Shown: positions 16,516-26,261 of the stretch, in pieces | How the letters are laid out: the number at the start of each line of letters is the position of its first letter | Numbering within the stretch: position 1 is the first letter of the stretch | Assembly (NCBI RefSeq): GCF_012911925.1 | Contig: NZ_JAAXKY010000017.1 | Location: 1 to 64,000 of the forward strand | Length of the DNA: 64,000 bases | Reading direction: 5' to 3' | From: Pseudonocardia xinjiangensis | Lineage (GTDB): Bacteria; Actinomycetota; Actinomycetes; Mycobacteriales; Pseudonocardiaceae | Translations under genes and position numbers: made by a program | The notes under the pieces: model-generated | What the model saw: the letters and a program-made list of their open reading frames with translations, nothing else | The model's database searches: none | Told to the model about the DNA's origin: nothing

Positions 16516-17654
16516 CGCTCCCCCAGCGCGTAGACGCGCCGCGCGTTCCCCGCGCCGACCATCGCGGCGACGCGGACCGCGTCGGCCGAGGACCAGTCGC
16601 CCGACGACACCCACGCACCCAGGAGTTCGGTCATCGCGCGGCGCCACAGCAGCGCGCCCAGGTGGTGCAGCTCCGGGGGGCCCCATGCGTCGGAGGAGAA
16701 GAGCACCTTGGCGAACGGCGCCACCTCCAGCGACTCGGCCACCACCGCCGCGCTCCGCGAGCCGGCGTAGTTGATCGCCAGCCCGACGTCGAGGTAGACG
16801 TGCGGGAACGCGGCGGCGAGGTAGGCCGCCGTGCGGTGGTACGGGTAGCAGTGCAGCAGCATGATCGGCACCTGGCGGTCCTGCACCCGGCGCAGGAACC
16901 CGGTCATCAACGACGGGTCGCTGCGGTGCAGGGTGAGGTCGGTGTCGCCGTAGCCGACGTGGAACTGCAGCGGGAGCCCCCGTTCCACGCCCACCCACAG
17001 CAGGTGGCGCAGCAGCACCGGGTCGGTGAGGCGTCCCCCGGCCCGCAGCCACTGCCCGGCGGCTCGCCGCACCTCGCCGGGATCGGGTGGCTCGGGATCG
17101 AAGTCGAGGCCGTACCGGTAGGCGATCACCGACTTCAGCCCGACGGCGCCACGCGCCCGCTCGTCGAGGGCGGCGGCGAACGCGGCCGCGAAGCCGGACG
17201 CGTCGGTCCCCGCCGCTGCCACGTCCTCGGCCACCGACTCCAGCCGGACGACCTCCTCGGCCGATGCCGGCTCGGTGGGCGTGCTCGCGGCACTGGCCAT
17301 CTCCGCGGGCCCGAGAATCTCGTCGGCGCGGTAGCCCGTCTCCACGAGGAAGCACCCGATACCGCTCGCGGTCAGGAAGCGGCGGGTCACCTCGGCTGGG
17401 CCGAGCACGCGGCGCCGCTCCAGGTAGTCGGGCACGTCGACGTGCGGGGGCAGATCGAGCACCGGGGCACACCAGCGGCGGACGGCGAAGCCGATCTGCG
17501 AGTCCAGATGCGAGGTGCCCGCAGGTGCGGGCCAGGAGGACTCGGAGAGCCCGGCAGCGAAACCGGCGGCGTCGAGGCCGCCGCTCGCCGCGCCGTGGAC
17601 GTGGTGGTCCACGAGCCGCAACGAGTCCACAGCCGCCGCAACCGGCTCCGTCAT
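16512..17654 (-). CDS. Amidohydrolase (amidohydrolase_2 family, FluG N-terminal type)
   Basis: A 380-residue TIM-barrel metal hydrolase. Metal-ligand motifs appear in order: VDHHVHG near the N-terminus, LQFHVGYGDTD in the middle, LLHCYPYHR, and FSSDAWG toward the C-terminus. ATG 17654 was chosen because a GGGGGA ribosome-binding site lies six bases upstream; an earlier ATG at 17714 lacks one. Its stop overlaps the glutamine synthetase start, so the two enzymes are made together. The pair corresponds to the two halves of FluG. Hydrolysis of a gamma-glutamyl or related amide is the likely role, by family inference only. Confidence 0.83.
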   Translation of the reverse strand: MTEPVAAAVDSLRLVDHHVHGAASGGLDAAGFAAGLSESSWPAPAGTSHLDSQIGFAVRRWCAPVLDLPPHVDVPDYLERRRVLGPAEVTRRFLTASGIGCFLVETGYRADEILGPAEMASAASTPTEPASAEEVVRLESVAEDVAAAGTDASGFAAAFAAALDERARGAVGLKSVIAYRYGLDFDPEPPDPGEVRRAAGQWLRAGGRLTDPVLLRHLLWVGVERGLPLQFHVGYGDTDLTLHRSDPSLMTGFLRRVQDRQVPIMLLHCYPYHRTAAYLAAAFPHVYLDVGLAINYAGSRSAAVVAESLEVAPFAKVLFSSDAWGPPELHHLGALLWRRAMTELLGAWVSSGDWSSADAVRVAAMVGAGNARRVYALGER

Positions 17655-17812
17655 GGCCAATCCCCCGATCGACGAGCTGGGGATCAGCAGACCGCCATGC
17701 GCCGGGCGCGTCAAGGACGCGGCCGGGCGGCTGCCCGAGGCCGACCCGCCCTCACCTGCGGAGGTGGCTCCCCCGCGTCCGCGAGATCACAGCGCGGCCC
17801 GGGCGGCGGAGC

Positions 17813-18010
17813 TCAGGGATGGTGACGGCGACGGCCCCGCCCGCGGAACATGTCCTTGACCTTCTCGACCATTCGCCTGAAGCGGCCCTTCACCTCGTCC
17901 GATCTGCCCTTGGCCTGGAGGCGCCTGTTGCCGGTGACCTCGCCGGTGTTCCGCTTGAAGCGTCCGCGCAGTTCCTGGGCCTTGTTGCCGAGCTTGCTCG
18001 TGAAGCTCAC
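17813..18010 (-). CDS. CsbD-like stress protein
   Basis: A 65-residue, very basic protein matching the CsbD family (general stress, sigma-B-type regulon in other bacteria): NKAQELRGRFKRNTGEVTGN followed by RLQAKGRSDEVKGRFR. The start is the GTG at 18010: the GGAGGAGG ribosome-binding site (18019-18026 on this strand) would overlap the earlier in-frame GTG at 18019. The C-terminal tail is arginine/histidine rich, unlike most CsbD proteins, which are acidic or neutral there, hinting at nucleic-acid contact. Function of the family is unknown. Confidence 0.75.
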   Translation of the reverse strand: MSFTSKLGNKAQELRGRFKRNTGEVTGNRRLQAKGRSDEVKGRFRRMVEKVKDMFRGRGRRRHHP

Positions 18011-18130
18011 AACAGCCACCTCCTCCGACCGGTTCCCGGGCCCCTGCCCGGGAAGCCGGCTCGTCCGCGGGGTACCACGGGCGGAGACCCGTCAGCTACC
18101 CCATTCCGGTGAGAACCCGCAGGTCACTGC

Positions 18131-18628
18131 TCACGATCCCGAGACCGGACGACGCGTCTGGGCCGGGATGAACACGGTGCGCTGCGGCGTGTCACCGGCT
18201 CTGCGGCGACGGCTCCCCCAGTCGCCGCGATGACGGCCCGACGCCGGTGGGGCGCAGTCGGCCTGGCGCGGCAGCGTGTCGTGGGGGTCGATGATGTCGA
18301 GGCACCGGAGGACCTGCCGGCTGCACCCGACCACGCGGAACGCGACGTCGTGGCGCGTGGCGATGCTCGCCACCTCCAGGAGTGCGGAGAGGCCACGCGC
18401 GCCCACGAAGGTCACCGACGACAGGTCGACGACCAGGCTCGAGAGGCCTGGACCGGTCCGGAGCTGTTCGGTCAGGCAGCGGGTCAGTGCCGGCTCGGTG
18501 AACAGGTCGATCTCGCCGCTGACGTGCACGGTCACTTCCGTGGCCGGCCCGCTCACGCTGACGAGCCGGATCCGTGCGGTGTCGATTTCTGGCGACGGCG
18601 CCTCTCGACCGCCTGCGAACACGTCCAT
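18131..18628 (-). CDS. STAS-domain anti-sigma factor antagonist
   Basis: A 165-residue protein whose central 100 residues form a STAS domain (VTVHVSGEIDLFTEPALTRC, then LVVDLSSVTFVGARGLSAL). The phosphorylatable serine of classic antagonists lies in a D-S-[SA]-G motif; here the equivalent is VGARGL, so phospho-switching by an RsbW-type kinase is doubtful. A 45-residue basic tail follows the domain. ATG 18628 was chosen because upstream codons are not STAS-like. It likely belongs to a partner-switching stress circuit, but no anti-sigma or sigma-B gene is adjacent. Confidence 0.78.
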   Translation of the reverse strand: MDVFAGGREAPSPEIDTARIRLVSVSGPATEVTVHVSGEIDLFTEPALTRCLTEQLRTGPGLSSLVVDLSSVTFVGARGLSALLEVASIATRHDVAFRVVGCSRQVLRCLDIIDPHDTLPRQADCAPPASGRHRGDWGSRRRRAGDTPQRTVFIPAQTRRPVSGS

Positions 18629-19042
18629 GCCACACACCCGCACTTCCCGGCCTCGCCGGCGGAGGCCATCGTTCTGCGTGAGAAGGGCCAGGAGACTCGG
18701 AGCCGACAGCTTCGGTGGCACTCCGCGAACCTCGTACCCGACGAGCTCCGAGCCAGGTCGCCCCGGATGCGGTTGCTGATCCGGCGCGGCTTGTCCAGCG
18801 GACGCGGAGCAGGGGCCAGGCCTGCGTCGTGGCCTGACTGTAGCGGCGTCCACCCCGTCTGAACAGGGCGAACCCCGGTCGGAGGAACTCCTCACCCCCG
18901 GTCGTCACACGCTCCGCGCCCGCCCACGGCCTGCGGCGCAGCGGCGGCCGCCCGGTGCTCCACCCGGGTGGGCCCTACGATGACGGGCGGTGTGCCGGGA
19001 AGTCTGGTCGGCGGTCTCGTTCCCGACCCCTGTGGAGGCACA
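18629..19042. other. Gene-free stretch upstream of nhaA
   Basis: About 410 bases separate the divergent STAS and nhaA starts. Open frames here have poor codon bias and no recognisable product. The stretch must hold both promoters; a TACGAT sequence at 18974-18979 is a possible minus-10 for nhaA, without a convincing minus-35. A short GAGGA/TCCTC inverted repeat lies near 18882-18893. Nothing else was seen. Confidence 0.5.
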
Positions 19043-20353
19043 GTGACCACGCCGACCGGCCGTCCGTCACCCCGTCTGTTCGGCCGGGGGAGCTGGCCCG
19101 AGGTCAGCCGGGTCGCCGAGATCCTGCGCACCGAGACCGTGGGTGGCGCGCTGCTGGTCGGCGCCGCGGTCATCGCGCTCGTGTGGGCGAACTCGCCGTG
19201 GTCCGGCATCTACACCGGACTCGCCGGCCTCACGGTCGGCCCGGTCGCGCTGCACCTCGACCTGACACTGGCGGAGTGGGCGGCCGACGGCCTGCTGGCG
19301 ATCTTCTTCTTCGTGGCCGGGCTGGAGCTCAAACGCGAGTTCGTGGCAGGCGACCTGCGCGACCCACGGCGCGCAGCACTGCCGGTCGCCGCCGCCGTCG
19401 GGGGGATGGCCGCCCCCGCCGTGATCTACGTGGCCCTCAACGCCGGCGCGGGCGCCGGTGCGCTGGCCGGATGGGCCGTCCCGACCGCAACCGACATCGC
19501 CTTCGCCCTCGCCGTGCTGGCCGTCATCGCCACCCACCTCCCGTCGGCGCTGCGGACGTTCCTGCTCACCCTCGCCGTGGTCGACGACCTCCTCGCGATC
19601 ACGATCATCGCCGTCTTCTACACCGACTCCCTGCAGCTGGTTCCGCTCGCGCTCGCGCTGCTGCCGCTCGGGCTGTTCACGGTGCTGGTGCAGCGCCGGG
19701 TCCGGTCCTGGTGGCTGCTGCTGCCTCTCGCCGCGGTCACGTGGGCGCTCGTGCACGCCTCCGGGGTGCACGCCACCGTGGCCGGGGTGCTGCTCGGGTT
19801 CGCCGTGCCGGTGCTCCGGCGCGCCGACGGCCCCGGCCCGGGCCTCGCCGAGCACTTCGAGCACCGCTTCCGGCCGATCTCGGCGGGTTTCGCCGTGCCG
19901 GTCTTCGCGTTCTTCGCCGCCGGGGTGTCCGTGTCGGGGTCCGGAGGGCTCGGCTCGAGCCTCACCGACAGCGTCACGCTCGGCGTCGTCATCGCCCTGC
20001 TGGTCGGCAAACCGATCGGGGTGCTCGGCGCGACGTGGACCGTGCAGCGCTTCACCCGGGCCACCCTCGACGAGGGCCTGTCGTGGTGGGACGTGCTCGG
20101 GCTCGCCCTGCTCGCCGGGATCGGGTTCACCGTGTCCCTGCTCATCGGCGAGCTCGCCTTCGGCGCGGGCACCGAACGCGACGACCACGTCAAGATCGGG
20201 GTGCTGGCCGGGTCGCTGCTGTCGGCGCTGCTGGCCACGGTGGTGCTGCGCATCCGCAACCGCTACTACCGCCGCATCCGCGCCGCCGAGGAGCTCGACA
20301 CCGACGCCGACGGCGTGCCGGACGTCTACCAGACCGACCCGGACCGGGGCTGA
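19043..20353 (+). CDS. nhaA: Na+/H+ antiporter NhaA
   Basis: A 436-residue NhaA-type antiporter that exchanges internal Na+ for external H+ and sets pH and sodium homeostasis. The ion-binding residues are intact: TATDIAFA (Asp151) and VVDDLLAI (Asp181-Asp182, equivalent to E. coli Asp163-Asp164). About eleven hydrophobic segments are visible. GTG 19043 was chosen for its GGAGG site (19034-19038); longer starts add a poor N-terminus. The last 18 residues ([18 protein letters not shown]) form an unusual acidic tail resembling a thrombospondin type-3/EF-hand calcium loop, not part of NhaA proper. The AI-2E-type permease gene follows 40 bases on. Confidence 0.93.
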   Translation: MTTPTGRPSPRLFGRGSWPEVSRVAEILRTETVGGALLVGAAVIALVWANSPWSGIYTGLAGLTVGPVALHLDLTLAEWAADGLLAIFFFVAGLELKREFVAGDLRDPRRAALPVAAAVGGMAAPAVIYVALNAGAGAGALAGWAVPTATDIAFALAVLAVIATHLPSALRTFLLTLAVVDDLLAITIIAVFYTDSLQLVPLALALLPLGLFTVLVQRRVRSWWLLLPLAAVTWALVHASGVHATVAGVLLGFAVPVLRRADGPGPGLAEHFEHRFRPISAGFAVPVFAFFAAGVSVSGSGGLGSSLTDSVTLGVVIALLVGKPIGVLGATWTVQRFTRATLDEGLSWWDVLGLALLAGIGFTVSLLIGELAFGAGTERDDHVKIGVLAGSLLSALLATVVLRIRNRYYRRIRAAEELDTDADGVPDVYQTDPDRG

Positions 20354-20393
20354 GCCCGAACCCCGGAGCCGGCCGGACTGTTTGCGCTGAGCC

Positions 20394-21545
20394 GTGGCGG
20401 TGAACCCCGGCCCGGTGACCGATGCGACAACCGAGGAAGCCCGCTCCCGGGTTCCGGTGCGGACGATCCTGACCACCATCGGGCTGGTGCTGGCCACCGG
20501 CGTCGCGGTGCTTCTCGTGACGCGGGTCGAACGCGTGCTGATCTGGATGGCCGTGGCACTGTTCTTCGCGGTCGCGCTGTACCCGGTGGTCGACTGGGTG
20601 CAGCGCCACGTCACCCGCGGCCGCCGGTCGCTCGCCACGCTGCTGGTGTTCGTGCTGGTGCTGGTCGTACTGGGCGGGCTGCTCGCGGTGTTCGCGGTGC
20701 CGCTGGCGCAGGAGGGCACGCAGGTCGCGGGGCAGCTGCCGCCCCTGATCGCCGACGCCCGCGCGGGCCGCGGCCCCGTCGGAGACCTGCTCACGCGGGT
20801 CCACGCCCTGGAATGGGTGCAGAACAACCAGGACCGGATCCGCGAGTTCGCCACGGGCCTCGGCACACCTGCGCTCGGTGTGGTGCAGGCGGCCGGCACG
20901 GCCGTCGTCGCCACCGTCACGATCTTCGTGCTGGCCTACCTCGCCGTGCTCGAAGGTCCGAAGGTCGTCGACGGGTCGCTCGCCCTGTTCCCGCCGGACC
21001 GCGCCGAACGGATCCGCAGGGTCACACACGACTGCGCGAAGACGGTCACCGGCTACATCTCCGGCAACCTGCTGATCAGCGTGATCTGCGGGCTGCTCAC
21101 CTACGCCGTCCTCAAGATCGCCGGGGTGCCCTTCGCCGGGTTGATCGCGCTCTTCGTCGCCATCACCGACCTGATCCCGCTGGTCGGCGCCACGATCGGA
21201 GCGGTCGTCGCCACGATCGCAGGGTTCGTGCACTCCGTGCCCGCCGGGATCGCGGTCCTCGTGTTCTTCGTGCTCTACCAGCAGTTGGAGAACCACCTGC
21301 TGCAGCCGCTCATCTTCGCCCGCACGGTCAAGCTCAACCCGCTCACCGTTCTCGTGGCGATCCTGGTGGCGGTGGAGCTGGCCGGGATCCTCGGTGCCCT
21401 GCTCGCCATTCCCGCAGCCGGCATCATCCAGGTGATCCTGCGCGACGTCTGGGACCACCGCCGCGGCCGGCCCAAACCGCAGCCCACGGTCGGCCCGGAG
21501 CAGGTGCCCGTGGACCAGGCAGGCCGACCGGCGACAGCGGGCTGA
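20394..21545 (+). CDS. AI-2E family transporter (PerM-like)
   Basis: A 383-residue membrane protein of the AI-2E exporter family. It has two N-terminal hydrophobic segments, a soluble central part, then the family core TGYISGNLLISVICG, ALFVAITDLIPLVGATIGA (about residues 255-273) and YQQLENHLLQPLIF followed by the last two segments. Members include Na+(Li+)/H+ antiporters and permeases of unknown cargo; the label AI-2 is historical. The 40-base spacing after nhaA and the shared strand suggest cotranscription, which favours an ion-exchange role over a signalling one. Confidence 0.85.
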   Translation: MAVNPGPVTDATTEEARSRVPVRTILTTIGLVLATGVAVLLVTRVERVLIWMAVALFFAVALYPVVDWVQRHVTRGRRSLATLLVFVLVLVVLGGLLAVFAVPLAQEGTQVAGQLPPLIADARAGRGPVGDLLTRVHALEWVQNNQDRIREFATGLGTPALGVVQAAGTAVVATVTIFVLAYLAVLEGPKVVDGSLALFPPDRAERIRRVTHDCAKTVTGYISGNLLISVICGLLTYAVLKIAGVPFAGLIALFVAITDLIPLVGATIGAVVATIAGFVHSVPAGIAVLVFFVLYQQLENHLLQPLIFARTVKLNPLTVLVAILVAVELAGILGALLAIPAAGIIQVILRDVWDHRRGRPKPQPTVGPEQVPVDQAGRPATAG

Positions 21546-21572
21546 GGCGGAGCGTCCCGCCGGGAGTCGACG

Positions 21573-21923
21573 TCAGGAACCCGCGCCCGCCCCGGCGCGC
21601 CTGTCGGGCGCGGGGGGCGCCGCAGTGGCGAACTGGGCCCACATCAAGGCGTGTTCGAGCCCGCACGCGTAGTCCCGGCAGCCCGACGGTCTGCCGTAGA
21701 TGATCGCCTCGGCCCCGGCCAGCTCACGGACGATCGCCCTGGACGACACCGGGAGCCCGGTGAGCACCCCGGTCAGTGGCCCCGGACCACCCGCGCACAG
21801 CCACTGCAGCGCGTCCAGCGCGCCCCGCCGGAAGTTCGGCGTGCCCGCGTCCTCCCGGGCCTTCAGCGCGGCCATCTGCGCTACCAGGACGGGACGCTCC
21901 CGCATCCGACCATATCCGCTCAT
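21573..21923 (-). CDS. Hypothetical protein
   Basis: I do not recognise this 116-residue protein. It starts at ATG 21923, five bases after a clear GGAGG site, and has one conserved-looking core ([17 protein letters not shown], then [16 protein letters not shown]) with four cysteines, two of them in a C-R-D-Y-A-C arrangement. The tail is Ala/Pro/Arg rich. It converges on the AI-2E transporter gene and is divergent from the MFS gene across 295 bases. The block preceding the core ([16 protein letters not shown]) is basic. Confidence 0.6.
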   Translation of the reverse strand: MSGYGRMRERPVLVAQMAALKAREDAGTPNFRRGALDALQWLCAGGPGPLTGVLTGLPVSSRAIVRELAGAEAIIYGRPSGCRDYACGLEHALMWAQFATAAPPAPDRRAGAGAGS

Positions 21924-22218
21924 GATCACCTCCGGGCAACCACGGCGCGCCCCCCACCCGCGCAGCCCGCCCCTTCCGGATCGTCGGACGACTCTCCGAG
22001 GACGAGACAGAGAATCTACAACAGACACTATAGCTTCGGACGCCCTGCGACAGAAGCCCTGCGAGCACGGCCGCACAGCCGCCCCGGGCGCCGCCGCCCG
22101 GCATCCCCACCATTCCACCCATAATGGGCCATCTCGACAATTACCTATTTCTCCGGGTCGCCCCGAACAATTGCTACGCGTATCGTGCGACCAGTTGTCG
22201 GGGGAAGGACCGGGTAAA

Positions 22219-23523
22219 ATGGCAGGCCGAGCATCCGGAATGACCGATTCGGCGAGTACGTCACTCACACCCGACCAGCGGAACTCCTTTCTCGCCGCCC
22301 TGCTCGGCTGGACGATGGACGCGTTCGACTACTTCATCGTCGTGTTCGTCTATGCCGACATCGCGCACGACTTCGGCGTATCGCTGACCCGAATGGCCTT
22401 CCTGACCACCGCGACCCTCATCATGCGGCCGGTGGGCGCGATCGTGTTCGGCATCTGGGCCGACCGGAGGGGCCGGCGCATCCCACTGCTCGTCGACGTG
22501 TGCTTCTACTCGGTCGTCGGGTTCCTCTGCGCGTTCGCTCCGAACTTCACCGTGCTCCTGGTGCTACGCCTGCTCTACGGCATCGGAATGGGTGGCGAAT
22601 GGGGTCTCGGCGCCGCGCTGGCGATGGAGAAGATCCCGGTGAAGCGCCGTGGCTTCTTCTCCGGCCTGCTGCAGCAGGGCTACTCGCTGGGATACCTGCT
22701 GGCCTCACTCGCCTCGCTGGTGGTGATCACCGCACTCGGGCTGTCCTGGCGCTGGCTGTTCGCCCTCAGCATCATCCCGGCGTTGATCAGTCTCTTCATC
22801 CGGGTGCGGGTGCGGGAGTCCGAGGTGTGGAGCGCCACCCAGCAGCGGATGCGCGCGACGAACTCCACGTTCCGCGACGTCCTGCTCAATCCCGTGGTGC
22901 TGCGCCGGTTCGGCTACCTGATCCTGCTGATGACCGCGTTCAACTGGCTGAGCCACGGGACGCAGGACCTCTACCCCACCTTCCTGAAGGCCACCGACGA
23001 CGGCGGAGCGGGCCTCTCCGTCGCCGCGTCGACGTGGATCGCGGTGGTCTACAACGTGGGCGCGATGATCGGCGGGATCGTGTTCGGCACCCTGTCGGAA
23101 CGGTTCGGCCGCCGGTACACCATCGTCTTCTGCGCGATACTCGGGCTGCCGATCGTGCCGCTGTTCGCGCTCTCCCGGACGGCCGGGTTCCTCGTGCTCG
23201 GGTCGTTCCTCATGCAGGTGGTGGTGCAGGGCGCCTGGGGCGTGATTCCGGCACACCTCACCGAGATGTCGCCCGACACCATCCGCGGCTTCTATCCCGG
23301 CGTCACCTACCAGCTCGGGAACTGCCTGGCCGCGTTCAACCTGCCGATCCAGCAGAGTCTCGCTGCATCGCACGGCTACCCGTTCGCACTGGTGGCGACG
23401 GTCGTCCCGGTGCTGATCGCCGTGGCCGGACTGACCCTGGCAGGCAAGGAGGCGAAGGGCATCGAGTTCGGTGGCCGGCTCGGGACATCGAGGGCCGACG
23501 CCGCCCCGATCGGCGGGTCCTGA
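22219..23523 (+). CDS. MFS transporter, SHS-type carboxylate/sialate:H+ symporter family
   Basis: A 434-residue major facilitator with twelve segments. It shows the sugar/carboxylate signatures [13 protein letters not shown] (segment 1), [12 protein letters not shown] (A-motif), and [20 protein letters not shown], which is characteristic of the sialate:H+/lactate symporter group (Jen1/YjhB-like). ATG 22219 follows a GGAAGG site by ten bases; ATG 22240 is an alternative. The upstream 100 bases are conspicuously AT-richer than the rest, marking the promoter. It converges on the FAD oxidoreductase gene with a 22-base gap. The substrate is probably a small organic acid. Confidence 0.85.
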   Translation: MAGRASGMTDSASTSLTPDQRNSFLAALLGWTMDAFDYFIVVFVYADIAHDFGVSLTRMAFLTTATLIMRPVGAIVFGIWADRRGRRIPLLVDVCFYSVVGFLCAFAPNFTVLLVLRLLYGIGMGGEWGLGAALAMEKIPVKRRGFFSGLLQQGYSLGYLLASLASLVVITALGLSWRWLFALSIIPALISLFIRVRVRESEVWSATQQRMRATNSTFRDVLLNPVVLRRFGYLILLMTAFNWLSHGTQDLYPTFLKATDDGGAGLSVAASTWIAVVYNVGAMIGGIVFGTLSERFGRRYTIVFCAILGLPIVPLFALSRTAGFLVLGSFLMQVVVQGAWGVIPAHLTEMSPDTIRGFYPGVTYQLGNCLAAFNLPIQQSLAASHGYPFALVATVVPVLIAVAGLTLAGKEAKGIEFGGRLGTSRADAAPIGGS

Positions 23524-23545
23524 GGAGGGTCCCGGGCGCCCGCCC

Positions 23546-25182
23546 TCAGCGCGCCGGCAGGAACGCCATGACCCGGTCCTGCACCCGCTGCAGCAACGGT
23601 GGTGCGGCCAGCCGCTGGGCCACGATGTGCCCGGACCCGCCGCCGAGGCCGGCGCCGGGGTGGGTGGACGCGCCGATGTGCCACAGACCCGCGATCGGTG
23701 TGCGATGCGACCGGGTCGAGGGCAGGGGTCGCCACAGCACGGCCTGGTCGAGGTCGCAGGCGCCGCTGTACGGGTCGCCGTAGCGGGCGTTCGGGTTCGC
23801 CGCCGCGAGGTCCACCGGGGAGATGACCGTCGTGCCCAGCATCGTGCCGGTCAGGCCGGGCGCGTGCGCGGCGATGCGGTCGAGCACCCGGCCCGCGTAG
23901 GCGGACGCCAGCTCCCGGGTCCAGCCGCCGGAGGTGTCCAGCTCACCGGCCGCGTCCCCGACCGGGACGAAGGGCAGCTCCTGTAGCTGGACCCACAGCG
24001 CGGCGCCGCCGTCGGGCACGCGGGAGGGATCGAGCACGTCCTGGCGTCCCACCACGACGGTCGGGACCGCGGGCAGCAGGCCGGCCTCGGCCTGCGCGCA
24101 GGCGATCGCCGTGCCGGCCGAACCGTCGGTCAGGTGGATGAGCGGCCCGTCCGCAAGGCGGGGGTCGCGCCAGGCCGGTGGGCCGGACAGCGCGACGTGG
24201 ATCTGCATGGCGGCGCGTCCGTACCGGAACCGGGCGGCCTCGCGACGGGCCTGCTCCAGCCCGGCCACCTCGGTTCTCACCTCGGGGAGGAGCTCGCCGT
24301 ACAGGGCGTCCGGCGGCACCGACACCAGTACCGCCCGGCCCGCCCAGATCGACTCGCCCGCGAGCCGCACCCCCATCGCCCGGCCGCCCGCCACCACGAT
24401 CTCCTCGACGGGCGCGCCGAGCCGCACCTCGACGCCGAGCTCGTCGAGCAGCCCGCGGAAGGCCGCGACGAAGGCTGCGGCACCGCCCTCGACCACCGGC
24501 AGTCCGACGCCGTGCAGGGTCGCGGCCAGCAACGGCAGCATCAGCCCGCCCTGCGCCTGGTCGGGGGCGAGGCCGGCGTGCAGCAGCCACGGCACCCACA
24601 GATGGTCGACCTCGCCGCCGGTGAACCGGCTGCGCGCCCAGGCCCGGCCGCCGGTCACCGTGGAGCGCAGCAGCTCCTCGAGATGGCCACGGCCGAGCCT
24701 GCGCCTGCTGTCGGTGAGTGCTCGCACCGTGCCGGTCGAGCGTGGTTCGGTGCCCAGCACCGCGCCGACCAGCGGCAGCAGGTGATCGAACTCGGCCAGC
24801 GCGGCGAGGTACGCACTCCGGTCGGCGGCACTCCCGAACGCCTCGGCGGTGCGGACCGGATCGCGGTACGCCATGGTCACCCGGCCGTCGCCCGCCACGC
24901 TGGCGGTCAGTTCGCCGTCGGTATTGCGGTAGCGGAGACCGTGCCGATGCAGGTCGGAGCCGAGCGCCGCGTACGCGCCGCCGGAGACGAACAGCGGGTG
25001 CCACGACGAGTAGGTGTCGTGCCGGTAGCCCGCACCGTCAGCTCGGCGGAGTCGATGAACCCGCCGAGCCGGTCGTTCCCGTCGACGAGGGTGACCGTCC
25101 AGCCTGCCCTCGCCAGCTCCGCGGCAGCGACCATCCCGTTGATGCCGGCACCGACGACGATCGCGTCCCGCGGGCCGGTCAT
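23546..25182 (-). pseudogene. Frameshifted FAD-dependent phytoene-desaturase-like oxidoreductase
   Basis: Two overlapping frames together encode one 545-residue CrtI/PYROXD2-like flavoprotein. The first frame (25182 to about 25033) has the start, VVGAGINGMVAAAELARAGW and DGNDRLGGFIDSAELT; the second (about 25029 to 23546) continues with GYRHDTYSSWHPLFVSGG and ends with the FAD-closing block HIGASTHPGAGLGGGSGH. A single missing C in a CCGGGC-like run at about 25029-25033 explains the break; restoring one base gives exactly 546 codons. It is either a recent inactivation or a sequencing error. Codon bias stays intact, which favours error or very recent mutation. A TetR regulator is divergent. 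Confidence 0.85.
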
Positions 25183-25249
25183 GACGCCTCCCCGTGTCCA
25201 GAGTGACCTTGTTTCCCGCCGACGCTACGCGACGCGCCAGACGTAGAAT

Positions 25250-25265
25250 GTACTGAACGGTACAC
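25250..25265. promoter_or_regulatory. TetR-type operator
   Basis: Perfect inverted repeat TGTAC-TGAACG-GTACA in the 106-base space between the divergent FAD oxidoreductase and TetR genes, 24 bases before the tetR ATG. The AcrR/TetR-like spacing and position suggest autoregulation and control of the flavoprotein gene. Binding is inferred. Confidence 0.7.
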
Positions 25266-25288
25266 TTCAGGCGAACGACAGGAGCACC

Positions 25289-25897
25289 ATGAAGCAGCTG
25301 CCGTCCACCGAACGCGGGCGCCGGACACGGGCTGCCATCGTCACCGCCGCGGCGCGGCTGATGCAGGAGCGGGGCCTCGCCTCCCCGTCCATGGACGACG
25401 TCCTCGCCGCGAGCAACGCCGGGAAATCGCAGCTCTACCACTACTTCGACGGCAAGCAGGACCTGGCCGTCGCGGTCCTGCACCACCAGTTCGAGCGGGT
25501 GATGGCGGCGCAGCCCAGCCTGGGTGACCCGGCGTGCGCCGACCTCGGGCAGTGGCGCGCCGAGGTGTTGCTGGCTCACCGCGAGAGCGGTATGGGCACC
25601 TGCCCCCTCGGGGTGTTCGTCGGCCAGGTCGACCAGGACCCGGTGCTGCGCGACACGCTCGCCGATCTCTTCCGGCGCTGGCAGGACGCCCTCGCCGGGC
25701 TGGTCGACCGGGCCGTCCGGGCGGGTGGGGTCATCCCGGACACCGATCCGGCCGCGGCCGGGCGGGCCCTGCTCACCGCGCTGCAGGGCGGGATCATGCT
25801 CGCCCACCTGCACGGCGAACCGGAGCCGCTGGCGCACGCCGTCGACCACGTCGTCGACGGCCTGACCGGCTCCGCTCGCGCACCGGGAAGCGCCTGA
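25289..25897 (+). CDS. TetR/AcrR-family regulator
   Basis: A 202-residue TetR regulator. The helix-turn-helix occupies about residues 12-58 (RAAIVTAAARLMQERGLASP, MDDVLAASNAGKSQLYHYF). The ligand domain has the block GMGTCPLGVFVGQVDQDP and resembles the C-terminal domain of QacR-less soil TetRs controlling flavoenzymes. ATG 25289 follows a GACAGGAG site. It is divergent from the frameshifted desaturase with a TGTAC-N6-GTACA operator between them, so it most likely represses that gene; if the flavoprotein is truly dead the regulator may now be orphaned. Confidence 0.88.
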   Translation: MKQLPSTERGRRTRAAIVTAAARLMQERGLASPSMDDVLAASNAGKSQLYHYFDGKQDLAVAVLHHQFERVMAAQPSLGDPACADLGQWRAEVLLAHRESGMGTCPLGVFVGQVDQDPVLRDTLADLFRRWQDALAGLVDRAVRAGGVIPDTDPAAAGRALLTALQGGIMLAHLHGEPEPLAHAVDHVVDGLTGSARAPGSA

Positions 25898-25934
25898 TGC
25901 GCGACGGTCGTGGGGACCGGCAGCGCGGTGGTTC

Positions 25935-26111
25935 TCAGTCCTGCTCCGCAGGCGGACGGCGGACCGCCGCCATGGTCTTGTGCGCCCGGTCCCTCGACTC
26001 CCGATGACGCCGCTCGACGGCCTCCCGCAGCCGCTCCATCGAGGCGGGGTCGGCGACCTGCCGACACGTGCAGTCGGCAGGCAGGAACCACCCACAGCGC
26101 CCGCAGATCAT
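25935..26111 (-). CDS. Small zinc-ribbon-like protein
   Basis: A 58-residue protein starting MICGRCGWFLPADCTC: four cysteines (3, 6, 14, 16) in C-x2-C and C-x-C pairs suit one zinc ion. The remainder is a charged helix (SMERLREAVERRHRESRDRA). ATG 26111 follows a strong GGAAGGAG site by seven bases; the longer frame upstream lacks one. I do not know the family. It is convergent with the TetR gene, 37 bases apart. A nucleic-acid or protein-contact role is possible. Confidence 0.6.
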   Translation of the reverse strand: MICGRCGWFLPADCTCRQVADPASMERLREAVERRHRESRDRAHKTMAAVRRPPAEQD

Positions 26112-26261
26112 CGCCGATCTCCTTCCGTACCCCGGGGAGGACAACCGACTGTCGTGCGGCGAGGCGCCGACCGCGCCCGTGTGTCCCCGGTCTCGTTGCT
26201 GGAGGAAACGCGCGCTGCGCGCCGGCGGTTCAGTGGCGGGGCGACCTGCGGAGAGCGGGGC

